From Daucus carota subsp. sativus (Eukaryota; Streptophyta; Magnoliopsida; Apiales; Apiaceae), in contig NC_030385.2 of the NCBI RefSeq assembly GCF_001625215.2, forward strand, positions 4,457,135 through 4,521,134: a stretch of 64,000 nucleotides of DNA, read 5' to 3'. Shown here piece by piece: positions 10,288-21,343 of the stretch; within the stretch, counting starts at the first letter, position 1; each line of letters starts with the position of its first letter. A program made the translations under genes and the position numbers. The notes under the pieces are model-generated. The model did no database searches. It was given only the letters and a program-made list of their open reading frames with translations, and was not told where the DNA came from.

Positions 10288-11818
10288 CTAGTTGATAAGC
10301 GCGCGTTGCGGCGACCTATAAAAATTATATTAATTAATGATTCAATATTAATATTTGTAAAATAAAATAATTTTGTGGCTATCTATAAAAGCTATATTGA
10401 AGTTTCAAAATTAATATTTGTAGGATAAAATAAATTTTATATTATAAAAATTTTGATGTAATACCAATACTAATATATATAATTGCAAAATTGGACTATA
10501 ATTCATGATGAAAAAAATGAAAATAAATTTATACACGTCATTAACAATTTAAAGCACGACGAATCTTAATTTTATTTGTGTTTTTTTTTAAAAGTAATCA
10601 CGTTCTTACATTGTCACCCTCCATCAATTTTTTTGGATTGATTGTGCACAAAAACATCTATAAATCCGTGAGGTTGTAGTATTGAGAGAGAGGAGGTTGT
10701 GTTTAAATGATCCAAAACCTTATGATCTATTGGGGTATTCAGAGGTGAAGAGAGACTTGTGTGCTACTCTTTTTCATAATTAAATAATCTGAAACAAAAT
10801 CAGATTAAAACTTTCAAGATACTATATTCCATAAATAATCTGAAACAAAATCAGATTCTGAAACTTGCTTCTAATATACCTGAAACTAAAAAAGGTAATT
10901 TAATTTTTGATATTTTTCATCCAAAAATTCCAGAAAGTTAGAAAAATGGAACAGAGCAATGTGAGAGGTGCCACCTACACGCCCCTCGCTTCTCCACCAT
11001 ATTTTCTTGTATGCAAAGTAAATCATATAAAAATTAACAACAACAAACATGTCCGATGAACAAAACAAATATTATAAAAGAATAACCAACAAACATACAT
11101 CATTAATAGTTAATTTATTGGTATCATCCATCAATATCATGTCAAGACTATATTCTTTTCCCGTGTGTGAATTTGTCGACTCCCACATAGCGATCTATAA
11201 CTACCTTTGCTTGCAACAACCTTTATTTTTTTAATACTATATAAACAGACTTCACTTATCGTCGCAGAAGAACGACACCACCGAGTTAGAAATCAAGTAG
11301 GAGAACTATCACCATAGAGAGGTAGGGTTGTGGTGTTGAGAAAGAGGAGGTTGTGTTTAGATGATCCAAAACTCTATAATTTATAGGGGTATTTATAGGT
11401 GCAGAGAGACTTGTGTGCTACTCTTTACCATAATTAAATAATCTGAAACAAAATCAGATTAAAACTTTCAAACTACTATATTCCATAAATAATCTGAAAC
11501 AAATTTAGATTCTTAAACTTGCTTCTAATATACCTGAAACTAAAAAAGGTAGTTCTAATTTTTGATATTTTTTTTTACCATAATTAAATAATCTGAAACA
11601 AAATCAGATTAAAACTTTCAAACTACTATATTCCATAAATAATCTGAAACAAATTTAGATTCTTAAACTTGCTTCTAATATACCTGAAACTAAAAAAGGT
11701 AGTTCTAATTTTTGATATTTTTCATCCAAAAATTCTAGAAAATTTGAAAAGTAGAACGGAGCGATGTGAGAGGTGCCACCTACACGCCCCTCGCTTCTCC
11801 TTTATATAAGTATATTGA
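10288..11818 (-). mobile_element. Non-autonomous Helitron with internal duplications
   Basis: Read on the minus strand, the element starts A|TCAATATACTTATATAAAGG (11818) and ends with a GC-rich near-palindrome (CGCCGCAACGCGCGC), a short AT spacer and CTAG|T at 10288. A|TC...CTAG|T with a hairpin just before the 3' end is the Helitron signature, and TATAAAGGAGAAGCGAGG is a usual plant Helitron head. No Rep/helicase coding sequence is present. A roughly 330-bp segment near the head is present twice in the same orientation (about 10665-10993 and 11325-11799), and the second copy holds a further 150-bp tandem duplication. Confidence 0.7.
11424..11723. repeat. 150-bp tandem duplication within the Helitron
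   Basis: 11424-11573 and 11574-11723 are identical over about 147 bases. The unit begins TTTACCATAATTAAATAATC. A diverged single copy lies at about 10769-10915. Confidence 0.88.
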
Positions 11819-12329
11819 TAGTTGATTGATTTTTTTAAACGTTTTTTTAAATTTTTAAGAGTTTTGATCATACATTTATATATATTTTTTTTTAAAAAAT
11901 TTCTGAATAAAAATATTAGTCTCATATTTCTTTTTTTCACAAAAAGAACATTTAAAAAATAATATTTATAAGTGTACGGTCAAAACTCTTAAAAATACGT
12001 GAAAAAAGGTCAGGTGACTACTGTATCTTAACAGAGGGAGTATAATATTATTATTATGTTAGTATAGAATTATTGAATAGTTCTATTATTATATCAGAGA
12101 CCCTTTTTTTTTGCCAAAGATCAGAGACCCTTTAATAATAATAATTTTCATAATTTTCTTTATTATTGTTCAGATATTGATTACATAATTATAAATTACA
12201 TTAAAAAATTTATTTATATTGTTTTTCCATGTCTTAACGTACCAGGGTTCAAAATATATTTCGTTTCCCATCACTTCTCAATACTTTTTTAACAAAATGC
12301 AAATTCATACCATTAAATTAAAATAAGCC
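11819..12329. other. AT-rich spacer with Stowaway remnant
   Basis: ACAGAGGGAGTATA at about 12032-12045 is a Stowaway right terminus, and AAATTTCTGAATAAAAATATT near 11896 is the internal motif of that family. The left terminus is missing. No gene is seen. Confidence 0.4.
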
Positions 12330-12811
12330 TAGTCGGGACAAATCCCCAACTTACAGTGCAATCAGGTTGATAAACAATATAACGAGCTAAACAAATAGCC
12401 ACATTGTTTCCAGACTGCTTAACACACTGAATCCAAGGATTCTTGAAAAGGATTCTTGAAACTGAAAATGAATATAAAGGTTTCTCGAGTAATCCAGCCT
12501 ACATCAATCCCAAAAATGGTAGCTTCACAATTGACCTTCACAATAGTTCCATGGCTGTTGAGGTGTTCAGGCGACTCAGTTGTAAAAACTAAGCAATGAG
12601 GATCAAGAGTCCTCGAATAATGAACAACTATAATTTGTGAAAGGTGAGCACATGCGTTCGTCACCGTTCCAAACATACCCAAGCTATCTACATGCCGGGA
12701 GCCAGCTATAGACATGCCGAAAGTATCAATGATGCGATATGCCAGATCTCCCAAAACTCCATCGCAATCATTCTCTTTGACAGCACAGAAAGACATAACA
12801 ACCACAAACAT
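12330..12811 (-). pseudogene. Relic with LINE-type RNase H (RVT_3) motifs
   Basis: The minus-strand frame 12811-12419 (130 codons) contains HGTIVKVNCEATIFG followed by GWITRE. This resembles the start of the RVT_3 RNase H domain common in plant LINEs, where the usual catalytic Asp of KVNCD is Glu here. Directly downstream, in a shifted frame, PWIQCVKQSGNNVAICLARY resembles the domain's C-terminal end, so the middle is deleted and the frame broken. The first 80 residues are not recognised. An AAACCCTAA-like telo-box motif (about 13127) lies upstream, so transcription from a captured promoter is conceivable but not shown. Confidence 0.4.
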
Positions 12812-12964
12812 AACAACGCAGAATCACCCAAAAATTGGGTACTAAATCAACACACGCCAAAAGGCGAGACGGGGAAACACAATTGGACCTTTGATTACAA
12901 AAGATCTGATTTATTCAGAAAACAATCAAGCCCAAGTTCAAATCTGAAACAGATCCGAGAATAA

Positions 12965-13467
12965 AACTCGATTGGAATCTTCGAGGTTTAAGCAACACTC
13001 GATTTTATTGAAAAACAAAAAACTGGTAAATAGTGGAAAAGATGGGAGAGCGAAAAGGATTTGGTGGATGAAGAAGATGAAGGTGAAGAATAGAGAAGTG
13101 ACGGTTAGTTTTGGGAGTCGACTCTCAAAACCCTAATTTGAGAGAGTCCTGGTTGGAGCTATAGATGAAGGTGAAGAATAGAGAAGTGACGGCTAATACG
13201 AATACAAATTAATCACATATCTTTCCTTCACGGCAGGACCCGAGGATGGTTTCGAATCGAAGCACGTCTTCAAATCGAAAAATCAACCTTTTATTCTAAA
13301 TTATTTGACGGTCTAAAAATTTAGCATGACAAATAAAAATATTGGTCCCAACTAATTCCAATTTGTAGTTCCATTGGATAAGTGAAATTGGTCTTTAATT
13401 TGAGCAACACAAATGATCACATCCTAGGCCCTAACCATATGAAGATTAAATAATTTAGAATCTACTA
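12965..13467. other. Spacer with a short local duplication
   Basis: GATGAAGGTGAAGAATAGAGAAGTGACGG occurs twice (about 13076 and 13164) around GAGTCGACTCTCAAAACCC. This could be the promoter or 5' UTR side of the relic at 12330-12811. Nothing else is recognised. Confidence 0.35.
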
Positions 13468-13694
13468 CTCCGTCCCTCCCTGGGTTGTATACGCGGGGAG
13501 CGGCCCATACTTTAATACTTCTTTAAATTATAATTCTATAATTATTTTCTTAAAAAAAATTTGTAAATGAAAACTTAACTATTGAATTTTTAGTCAAGAA
13601 AAAACTCTTAAAAATAAGTTATGAACCATATTTTATAAAAATATTATATAAAATGTGTGTCAAATAGTAAACGTATAATCCAGAAGGACGGGAG
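13468..13694. mobile_element. Stowaway-type MITE (diverged)
   Basis: CTCCGTCCCTCCC at the left and GGACGGGAG at the right form terminal inverted repeats, flanked on both sides by TA. The interior shares the AAAATAAGTTATGAACC motif with the other Stowaway copies here. Confidence 0.7.
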
Positions 13695-15300
13695 TACTGA
13701 TTAGTTGGTGATAGTGTGATACAGCAATCCATATCAAAGAATAAAGAAGCTAAACCTACCACTGAACTCGAAAAGGTACGTAGCTAGTGGGGAATCACAT
13801 ATATAGTGAGATAGGCTACTTAATTAGTAAGTAGTATCAACGAAATTAGATAATCAAACTAGCTAATTGTTGTTAGTACACTGGACTAGAGACCAAATGA
13901 AATTTCTTAAAAAGGAGTATTGCTTTGAGCTAGAAAAGCAGACAGTGCTATAATTAAAAGCCGGGTCGCTTACACATATGATGATGTTATTTGCACCCCA
14001 ACTAGAAAAACTTATAAGGCATACACACAATTATATGCCCTAGTGGTACTGCTCCCTTTAAACACTAACTTGGTTTTGATGGTTGAGCTGTCCACTTTGT
14101 TGCCAACACCTGTGGTTCCGGTTTGAGGCAACACATTACACATGGACATCCTTTTCTTCTCCATACAGACTATTTAGTTGGGTCAGTCCCACAAATGAAC
14201 TGGTGTTTTTGGACCTACAGTGCTCATGTCTTGTGTCTGCATTTTTGTGGATGGCATACTACTCACCTCACATGCATTTGCCACATTTTGATTATCTTCC
14301 GCGGTATCGCTACAATAAAACAGGTCATCAGATTAACAGGTTTTTTACCGTGTCCATGGACACATGCTAAACACTAAAAATTATAAGTTTGACTCAATTT
14401 GATTGGCTCATTTTTAATAATGATGTATCCGTGCATATACAACAACCACTAACAATTAAAATTGCCTCAAACTTGAATGTACGGGATTAAATTGAATTAA
14501 ATTGATTTATGTGTATATGTGTGGTAGTCAAACATGAAAACTTGTATTCAAAAAGGTATTTTCGGAAAAACATTCAAAAAATTGCTTTGAAAAGAGAGAA
14601 ATGAGACGAGTATTTTGAGACATTTTTTTCTCAAAAAGGACATGTAAAAGGAGATGGCGGAAGTAAAATTTAGTATTTAGCATGTGCTCTTGGATACATA
14701 CAAGACAAACCTGTAATGAAATTTATGTATTCAAATAAATTATCCAATTAAAATCAGTTTTATTTATCACATTTTTGAAGGAAAATATTTCAAAACAAGA
14801 TTTATATAAGTGACATTATTTTATTTCTAAAAATGTCTGGGCAGCTGCAGCTGTCTCCTGAGCTCATTATACGAGAGACACAGTGATAATGCTGAAGCAC
14901 TCAAGCACCCACTATATCTGCACTGAACCATATACGCGCATGTCATGAACAAATCAAATGAGGTCAATTTCGATCAAAAGCTAAGTGGTCGAGAAATTCA
15001 AAAAGAATAACGCTAGCTATAGTTTAATTTTTGCATTTTATATTTAAAATGTATAGTGCCCACTTTGCGACTTTGTAAAAGAAAAGCACAAAAGCAGGAC
15101 CATAAAATATGTTAAAACACGATTCGGTAGCTGAACAATCAAAATTGTACTGCAAGAAAATCTATGATTTGCCAAGTAATTAACAATATAATATGAGTTT
15201 TGGTCCCTCACAACTGATTGTCAGGAAGGCTTTATCTAACACACAGCTTCATTACCATCATATCTGTATTTCAAGGGTCTGAATTGAAATTTGTTTTTTT

Positions 15301-15365
15301 AAGTATCCGCTATAATTTCCGCGGATAGGAAAAGTTCATATCCGTGGAAATTTCCGCGGATACTT
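15301..15365. repeat. 27-bp inverted repeat, strong hairpin
   Basis: The left arm 15301-15327 and right arm 15339-15365 are complementary over 27 positions with a few mismatches around an 11-base loop (GGAAAAGTTCA). Both arms carry GGATACTT and TTTCCGCGGAT-type sequence. It is not part of any element I recognise. Confidence 0.75.
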
Positions 15366-16017
15366 AGAAAAACGAAGTTTTAGTCTGGACTTTTGGAATA
15401 TAAATCTAACGCCCCTGGAGGTTTGTGTTAAATAACTTGACAACCAGTTTTGAGGGAGCAGGACCCATATAATATACATATCTCGGAGCATGGACACAAT
15501 GAGGAGCGAGTACATGAGAAATGATCTGAAAGAGTAAAATCTTTTTTTTCTCGTGCACATTGACATGGAAAAGAGAGTCAATAGATCTATTGCAATCTCT
15601 CTCTGTCAACTTTATACAGAACTGTCTCATGATTAATCATACTGCTGTAATATGTATTTCTGTGTGATTAACGTCATCAGGTGGCACTATATTTCTGTAC
15701 TGTATTAGTAGGCTACTAGCTAGTAATCCAACCAAAACATACGACAGCCTATATGTAAGAAAAATAATGTAGCAGTCATGTAATAAATCTCGTTCCCGAA
15801 TCCCCAGGAAACGGATGAGTAGAGGAGTGGTCATGTCTTTTTCCTTTTCGTGCATGGTGCTGCTCAAAAGCGGTTTCGTGCAAGAATCTCATACAGGAAA
15901 AATAAACATCAAGGTGACCTATGCATAGTCATGTCCTGCCAATCATAGTTACAACATGAATTTTACTCAGTTGAAATGAAAATTTTCTGCAGCTTTTACT
16001 AGCTCTGTATTCGTCAA

Positions 16018-16172
16018 CAGCCGAGCCGAGTTGAGTTTTAATATTTTTTTCTAACGAGTCAAGCCGAGTCGAGCTTTTTTATTAAACAAAAATTGTGTTT
16101 AAGTTCGGGTTCGTTAACTGAGCTTGTTTACAAACAAATACGAGCCGAGCCGAGCTGAGCCGAGCCGAGTCA
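16018..16172. repeat. GAGCCGAG-rich repeat remnant
   Basis: Starts AGCCGAGCCGAGTTGAG and ends with a run of CGAGC units (CGAGCCGAGCTGAGCCGAG). It resembles the ends of the 443-bp element at 37974-38416 but lacks that element's AGGGGTGT terminus. Confidence 0.55.
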
Positions 16173-16370
16173 GAAAAGAAATAAGGTCAAACCGCTACTT
16201 GACTCTTAAATTTGCAAACCAAATGTAATTATTTTCTTTTTTAAACTTTGATTATTCACTAAAATGTATATATGTTGACATCCATACGATTGGATAGTAA
16301 AAAAAATAAATTTTAATTTCTCTATCCTAAATTGATTATATCTCTTAAAACCAGCTAGTATAAAAAAATA

Positions 16371-16619
16371 CTCCCTCCGTCCCCTCCAATTCTTATCGTT
16401 TAGAATGGAGTGTTCAGCATGCATTTTAAGACTCATATAAAGTATTGTTGAATCGCTTATTTTTTAAAAAAAATTTTCTGAATAAAAGTCTAATGATTAA
16501 ATTTTTATTCAGAAAAAAAAATTATAAAAATAAGTTATGTAACTATATTTTATATGAGTTTTAAAATGCGTGCCGAGTCCTCCATTCCAAATGATAAAAA
16601 TTGGAGGGGACAGAGGGAG
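16371..16619. mobile_element. Stowaway MITE, 249 bp
   Basis: CTCCCTCCGTCCCCTCC at the left and GGAGGGGACAGAGGGAG at the right are inverted repeats. TA target duplications lie at 16369-16370 and 16620-16621. The whole element folds back on itself around a centre near 16490. Stowaway MITEs are mobilised by Tc1/mariner transposases. Confidence 0.9.
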
Positions 16620-16714
16620 TATTGATAAAATGTTCATAAATTTTGATCGATCATACCGATGAACATGAATAAATAACTAATTAAAAAAAGATGACAAATT
16701 TGAAACTTGACTAA

Positions 16715-16960
16715 GAGCAAGTCCAACAATGTTCTGGTATATATCTTATAAAAATATTAAAATATTGTGTACTGGTGATTTAAGGCATGCGTTTTGTATA
16801 TATCTTCAACAATATGTCTTATATTCGTGTCTTGAGATTAGTATAATATTATATTTTAAATTATAATTGAAGAGAAATGAAAAGATAAGAGAAAAGAGAT
16901 GTGTAAAAAATGAGGGAAAGAAATTTAGGACAATATACTATGACACTCTTGGACTTGCGG
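16715..16960. mobile_element. PIF/Harbinger (Tourist-like) MITE, 246 bp
   Basis: GAGCAAGTCCAACAATG on the left and CTCTTGGACTTGCGG on the right form the ends, with TAA duplicated at 16712-16714 and 16961-16963. It shares its terminal sequence with the MITEs at 20946 and 62853. Confidence 0.75.
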
Positions 16961-16963
16961 TAA

Positions 16964-17723
16964 GTATACAGTTATCAAGACTTGATCATTTCACACTTAA
17001 AACAGTACATGCTCCCATGGTGGCTGTCAGGCGGTGATGCGTGTAAATAAAAAATTTTGAAAAATACGTTTAACCTTGTCGGCAGTCGGCACACACATCC
17101 CATCTGTGTGTACATAAGTTGAATATTCCAAGTGGAAATTGCATTCAGAGTGCTTGCTCCATGCGGGTAAATTAAAGGGCCACCTAGTTCTGCTAGTGCT
17201 AGGCTTCACACAGAATAATCAACCGAAGACGAGTCAAATTAAGATATGTGAGATGGTTTAAATAAAAACTTTATTGATTTTTCTCATAAGAAACCTTTTA
17301 TAAATTATTAGGATACAAAATAAAATTTATGACAAAATAATTATTATAGTAATTTTTATACTTTGGCCGAAACTCAGCTGCATTAGCCCTTCTAGTGTTT
17401 TCACTGCTATAAAAAGTGAGTAAAACCCTAAAACTAACAGTAAGCTAAAAAAAAGTACAGAGAATCCTAAAAGTAACTACTGAAACACTACTCAGTAAAG
17501 GTAAAGGACAAATGTAAAATTAAAATGATTACCTGGGTGGCTGGGCTCCATACTTCTTACATTTCTAACTCTCCCTAATTTTTGACTTGGTTAGGGTCCA
17601 CTTCGACCACCATTGTCTTTTACGGTATTGAATGATTAAAAAGAGCACCTCACGTGGAGTCTGAACCAAAGACTCTGCAACCACACTAAATTAAAAAGAA
17701 AACCAGATACTCGTATAATAGTT
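16964..17723. other. Non-coding spacer
   Basis: No gene or element is supported. The 60-codon minus frame at 17027-17209 has no recognisable family. Confidence 0.4.
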
Positions 17724-17725
17724 TA

Positions 17726-17976
17726 CTCCCTCCGTCCCATTTAATTCTATACGTTTCTTTTTAACTGCTCGACACGCATTTCAATGCTCTTATAAAATAT
17801 AGTTCCGTAACTTATTTTTGAGATTTTCTTTTTCTGTATAAAAGTATAACATCCAAACTTTAATTCAGAAAAAAAATATTTTAAAAATAGATTGCACAAC
17901 TACACTTTGCGGGAGCATTAAAGTCCATGCCGCGTCCCCGTCCCCAAATGTATACTACTCAGGGGGACGGAGGGAG
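17726..17976. mobile_element. Stowaway MITE, 251 bp (subfamily A)
   Basis: CTCCCTCCGTCCCATTT and GGGGGACGGAGGGAG ends, TA target duplications at 17724-17725 and 17977-17978. The interior (CTGCTCGACACGCATTTC) is nearly identical to the copies at 28555 and 29383. Confidence 0.93.
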
Positions 17977-17978
17977 TA

Positions 17979-19086
17979 TTTGCTAAGGAAATGGTAACCA
18001 TACTTGATAGTCCTTGTAGAAATTGATCAAGATATTGATGAATAAAAAAAATCATTAATCAGATTAATAATTAAGAATAAATTGATATAAGTTAAATATA
18101 ATTAGTTTATCATATCTATATATATAAACTTTATATATTCACATAAGTAAATTCAAAAATTGTATAAAATATATAGAAGTTTTGGAGACCAATTAAATTA
18201 TAAAATGCATAATTACTCAAAGAAGAATACACTTGTATTAAAAGAATAACTAAGAAGAACATCATAGAATCGAATATAGGATCTTATCTAAAATTTGAAT
18301 TAAAATTTTAAATTTGAGCTAATTAATCTTTCATTATGAATAATGATAGTATCCAACATGTTTTACGATTAATATGTATTAAAAATAATATGATTCAATG
18401 CAAATTAAATTTATTGTGCAAAAAATATGTGTATGATTCAGTTCTGGATTCTATGATAATTCATATTGATAATTTGAATGTTGAATTTCATATATTAATT
18501 TTAATTGGTGTTTAAATTTATAATTATAATCTTAACAAATCAGCTTTTATGAAGAATGAAGTATTATAATAATATTTTTTCTTTTTTCTTCAACTTTTTT
18601 TTGGAGGGCAACCCAGAATATAAATAATATAGTGGGAAAGGAAAAGGGAAATGAATTAAGTAGTGAGATTGATCAATATTTAAAATAAAAAAGGATATGA
18701 TTGAAGATAGTAATGGATGTAGTAGTTTTAATATCATAAATTTTATTATATTTAATAAGATTTTAAATATAATGAATTGGAAGGACATATTAAAGCGATA
18801 ATGTAAATAAATGTATATAGATATAAATGTTTGAAACAAGTTCTTCCACTTTGTATTATTACACAGTAATATAGGTGCTCTAAAGCATAAAGATTATTAT
18901 CGGTGACCATAAAATCGTATGTTTATAAGACGCGGTCATGATAATCAACAATTGAACGAATATAAAAGGCAAACAAAGAAGGATTTAAATTTGGAAATTT
19001 ATATATCTGGCTGTCTTGAAGTAGTTTTCTGCTTTTTAAAGCACACCCATTCACTTCCCACTAAAGACTATCTTTGTTGCTTAAAG
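17979..19086. other. AT-rich spacer upstream of the TCP gene
   Basis: Very AT-rich with no coding signal. The 91-codon frame at 18564-18839 is a low-complexity hydrophobic translation of AT-rich DNA. Confidence 0.45.
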
Positions 19087-19387
19087 CCTCCCCCCTCTCC
19101 TTATCCTCTCGTTCCCTCTCTTTCATCACTATCCGCACAGTTGCCTCTAAAATACCCATCAAAATTCATTCCTAAAACAATCCCACTGCAACTCATTTTA
19201 TATATTACTTGTAGTGTATCTACACATTTATAGCAAGAAAATTAGTGAGGAGGAGAGAGACCCACAAATTGATTAAACTACAAGAGCCTCACTAGCTAGC
19301 TACCTAAAGAAAAAGAAAGATCGAAGCGTCAAGAAAAACACACAAAGTGTGTGTTTGTTTGTTTGTTTGGTTGCATAGTATATATTT
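19087..19387 (+). promoter_or_regulatory. Core promoter and 5' leader of the TCP14-like gene
   Basis: A pyrimidine-rich patch (CCTCCCCCCTCTCC and following, 19087-19130) precedes TTTTATATATTA at about 19195-19207, a plausible TATA box. Transcription would then begin near 19230, giving a leader of about 150 bases that contains GAGGAGGAGAGAG and a GTTTGTTTGTTTG run. No in-frame ATG lies between this TATA and 19388. Inferred from sequence alone. Confidence 0.45.
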
Positions 19388-20560
19388 ATGATCATGGAAG
19401 GAAGTGAAGACCATTTCCACCGTCCTAACTTTCCGTTTCAATTGCTTGAGAAGAAAGAAGACGAAGCGTGCTCTAGCTCGGGCTACCCTCCGAATAATAA
19501 TTCTCTCGCTTTGACCACCGATATCAATCCTAGTCTCGGCCGATCCACTTCGAATCTACAAGTAGTATCGGCCGAGCCATCAAAAAAGGCGCCTCCTAAA
19601 CGCACCTCGACAAAAGATCGGCACACGAAAGTCGACGGCCGTGGCCGTCGAATTCGCATGCCGGCCTTATGTGCGGCTAGGGTTTTTCAACTCACTCGAG
19701 AGCTAGGTCATAAATCGGACGGTGAGACAATTGAGTGGCTTCTCCAACAAGCTGAGCCGGCCGTTATAGCCGCTACGGGTACCGGTACGATTCCAGCCAA
19801 TTTTACTTCACTTAATATATCGTTACGTAGCTCGGGCTCTAGCATGTCCGTACCGTCCCAGCTCCGTTCGACTTATTTCAACCCGAATTTCTCAATGCCG
19901 CAACGACGTAGTTTGTTCCCGGGTATCGGATTATCATCGGAGAACAACGCATCGAATCTTATGAGCTTTCAGTCTACTAGTCAAAACCCTAATGGCATGT
20001 TTCAAGCGAAACACGAAACGACGACGTTGGAGTTATCCGAAGAGAATTTAGGTCAAAAACGGCGTACGGAGCAGGATATGTCACAAATGGGGACTTATCT
20101 AATGCAATCAAGCACGGGATCGTTGCCGTCGAGTCATAGCTCGGTTCCGGCTAATTTCTGGATGGTTGCGAATTCGGGTAATCAAGTCATGAGTGGCGAC
20201 CCGGTTTGGACTTTTCCAACCGTTAATAATAGTGCTGCTTTGTATAGAGGCACTGTCTCTAGTGGCTTACATTTTATGAATTTTCCTACTCCTGTCGCTC
20301 TCATGCCTAGTCAGCAACTCGGCGCTGTAAATATTAACAGTGGTGGAGGTGGAGGTGGCGGGGGCAATGGTGCTAATGGTGGCTTTAGCGAAGCACAATT
20401 GAGTATGCTTGCCGGTTTAAGTCAGTACCGGCCTATTTTTGGGTCGGGTTTAACGGATTCCCAAGCGAGCGGTTCTCACTCGCATCATGGCTGTGGCGGT
20501 GGTGACGGTGGCGGAGATGATCGGCATGATACAAATAGTCATGACCATGATCATTCTTAG
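19388..20560 (+). CDS. TCP14: Class I TCP transcription factor, TCP14-like
   Basis: An intronless 390-codon gene for a nuclear DNA-binding protein. The TCP domain spans about residues 70-125: a basic region ([20 protein letters not shown]) and a helix-loop-helix ([14 protein letters not shown]...[12 protein letters not shown]). The basic region has the shorter class I (PCF) form. Outside the domain, the N-terminal RPNFPFQLL, the [17 protein letters not shown] after [34 protein letters not shown] and DSQASGS match TCP14 better than TCP15, as I recall them. The C-terminus has a glycine run and a His/Asp-rich tail. In Arabidopsis TCP14 promotes cell proliferation and germination, binds GGNCCCAC-type and site II elements, and is a frequent target of pathogen effectors. 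Start: ATG 19388 is the first; a second in-frame ATG at 19394 would also serve. Confidence 0.95.
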   Translation: MIMEGSEDHFHRPNFPFQLLEKKEDEACSSSGYPPNNNSLALTTDINPSLGRSTSNLQVVSAEPSKKAPPKRTSTKDRHTKVDGRGRRIRMPALCAARVFQLTRELGHKSDGETIEWLLQQAEPAVIAATGTGTIPANFTSLNISLRSSGSSMSVPSQLRSTYFNPNFSMPQRRSLFPGIGLSSENNASNLMSFQSTSQNPNGMFQAKHETTTLELSEENLGQKRRTEQDMSQMGTYLMQSSTGSLPSSHSSVPANFWMVANSGNQVMSGDPVWTFPTVNNSAALYRGTVSSGLHFMNFPTPVALMPSQQLGAVNINSGGGGGGGGNGANGGFSEAQLSMLAGLSQYRPIFGSGLTDSQASGSHSHHGCGGGDGGGDDRHDTNSHDHDHS

Positions 20561-20942
20561 GTTGGTTCCTCATCATTCTCCGAAACTTGTGTGCCATTTA
20601 ATTTCGTAATTTTTCTCATCCATTAAGTCGATATGGATAATTTGTGAGTGTGATTTAATTATAAAAGAGGGCCGACCTTTTTTTTGCCCTTTTAGGGTTT
20701 GGGAAGACATTAGTTGTTTCCTATAGCTATTGTATTGGTTTTGTTGTTAAAAAGTCCCATTTGGTCCTCTTCTAGTAATACAATATCATCATGAGTGCAA
20801 CAATCACACTTGTTTCCTGTTAAAGAATGACTTGCAATACAAATTAAGCTTTGTTTCTGCATGAAAGTAGTGCTTAATTCTCGGGTTTTAACTTAGGGCA
20901 CTCATTTGTGTGTTGTCTCTATCTAGCTAGCTACTCTCTCGT
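20561..20942 (+). other. 3' flank of the TCP gene
   Basis: Probable 3' UTR with T-rich stretches (about 20679-20690) and AATACAAT-type poly(A) signals near 20778. No further gene. Confidence 0.4.
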
Positions 20943-20945
20943 TTA

Positions 20946-21340
20946 GAGCAAGTCCAATGCTAGATGCTATATATCTATTGCTATTGCTATAATATAGCAC
21001 CAAAAAGTGTTTTTTGGTGCTAAAATAAAACTTGCACTCCAATACTAAGTTCTATAACTAGTTTCAAATTTAACCAACTCATCAATTTTTACCTAACTTC
21101 TATATAGAACCAACTCATTAACTTTTACCTAACTCATTAACTCATTAACTAGTTTCCAATTTCTAGTTATTGATGATGTGGCAACATGGATGGATCCATC
21201 CTTGGTTTCAAATATAGAACCAAGGATGCATCTAAGCATGGATGCATCCAAATATAGCACCCCTTTGGAGTTGAGTTTTTTTACTTTTGATGCTATAATA
21301 TAGCAATAGAACCAAGTATAGCATTGCATTGGAGTTGCTC
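20946..21340. mobile_element. PIF/Harbinger (Tourist-like) MITE, 395 bp
   Basis: GAGCAAGTCCAATGCTA at the left and TTGGAGTTGCTC at the right are terminal inverted repeats. TTA is duplicated at 20943-20945 and 21341-21343. The subterminal TGCTATAATATAGCA palindromes recur at both ends (about 20985 and 21291). It lies about 385 bp downstream of the TCP14-like stop codon. Confidence 0.85.
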
Positions 21341-21343
21341 TTA

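Larger units (their letters stand above)
13697..16368. other. Gene-free spacer
   Basis: No open frame here has recognisable homology; those at 14083-14377 and 15336-15867 lack family motifs and splice context. It contains the hairpin at 15301-15365 and the GAGCC-rich segment at 16018-16172, listed separately. Confidence 0.45.

Noticed and set aside
11119..11140. TTGGTATCATCCATCA, resembling a retrotransposon primer site, between the two direct repeats at 10665-10993 and 11325-11799
   Set aside because: It is not adjacent to either repeat, and the outer ends fit a Helitron, so a TRIM-type LTR element is not supported.
18564..18839. 91-codon minus-strand frame rich in Ile, Leu and Phe
   Set aside because: It is a translation of low-complexity AT-rich DNA, with no family motif or splice context.
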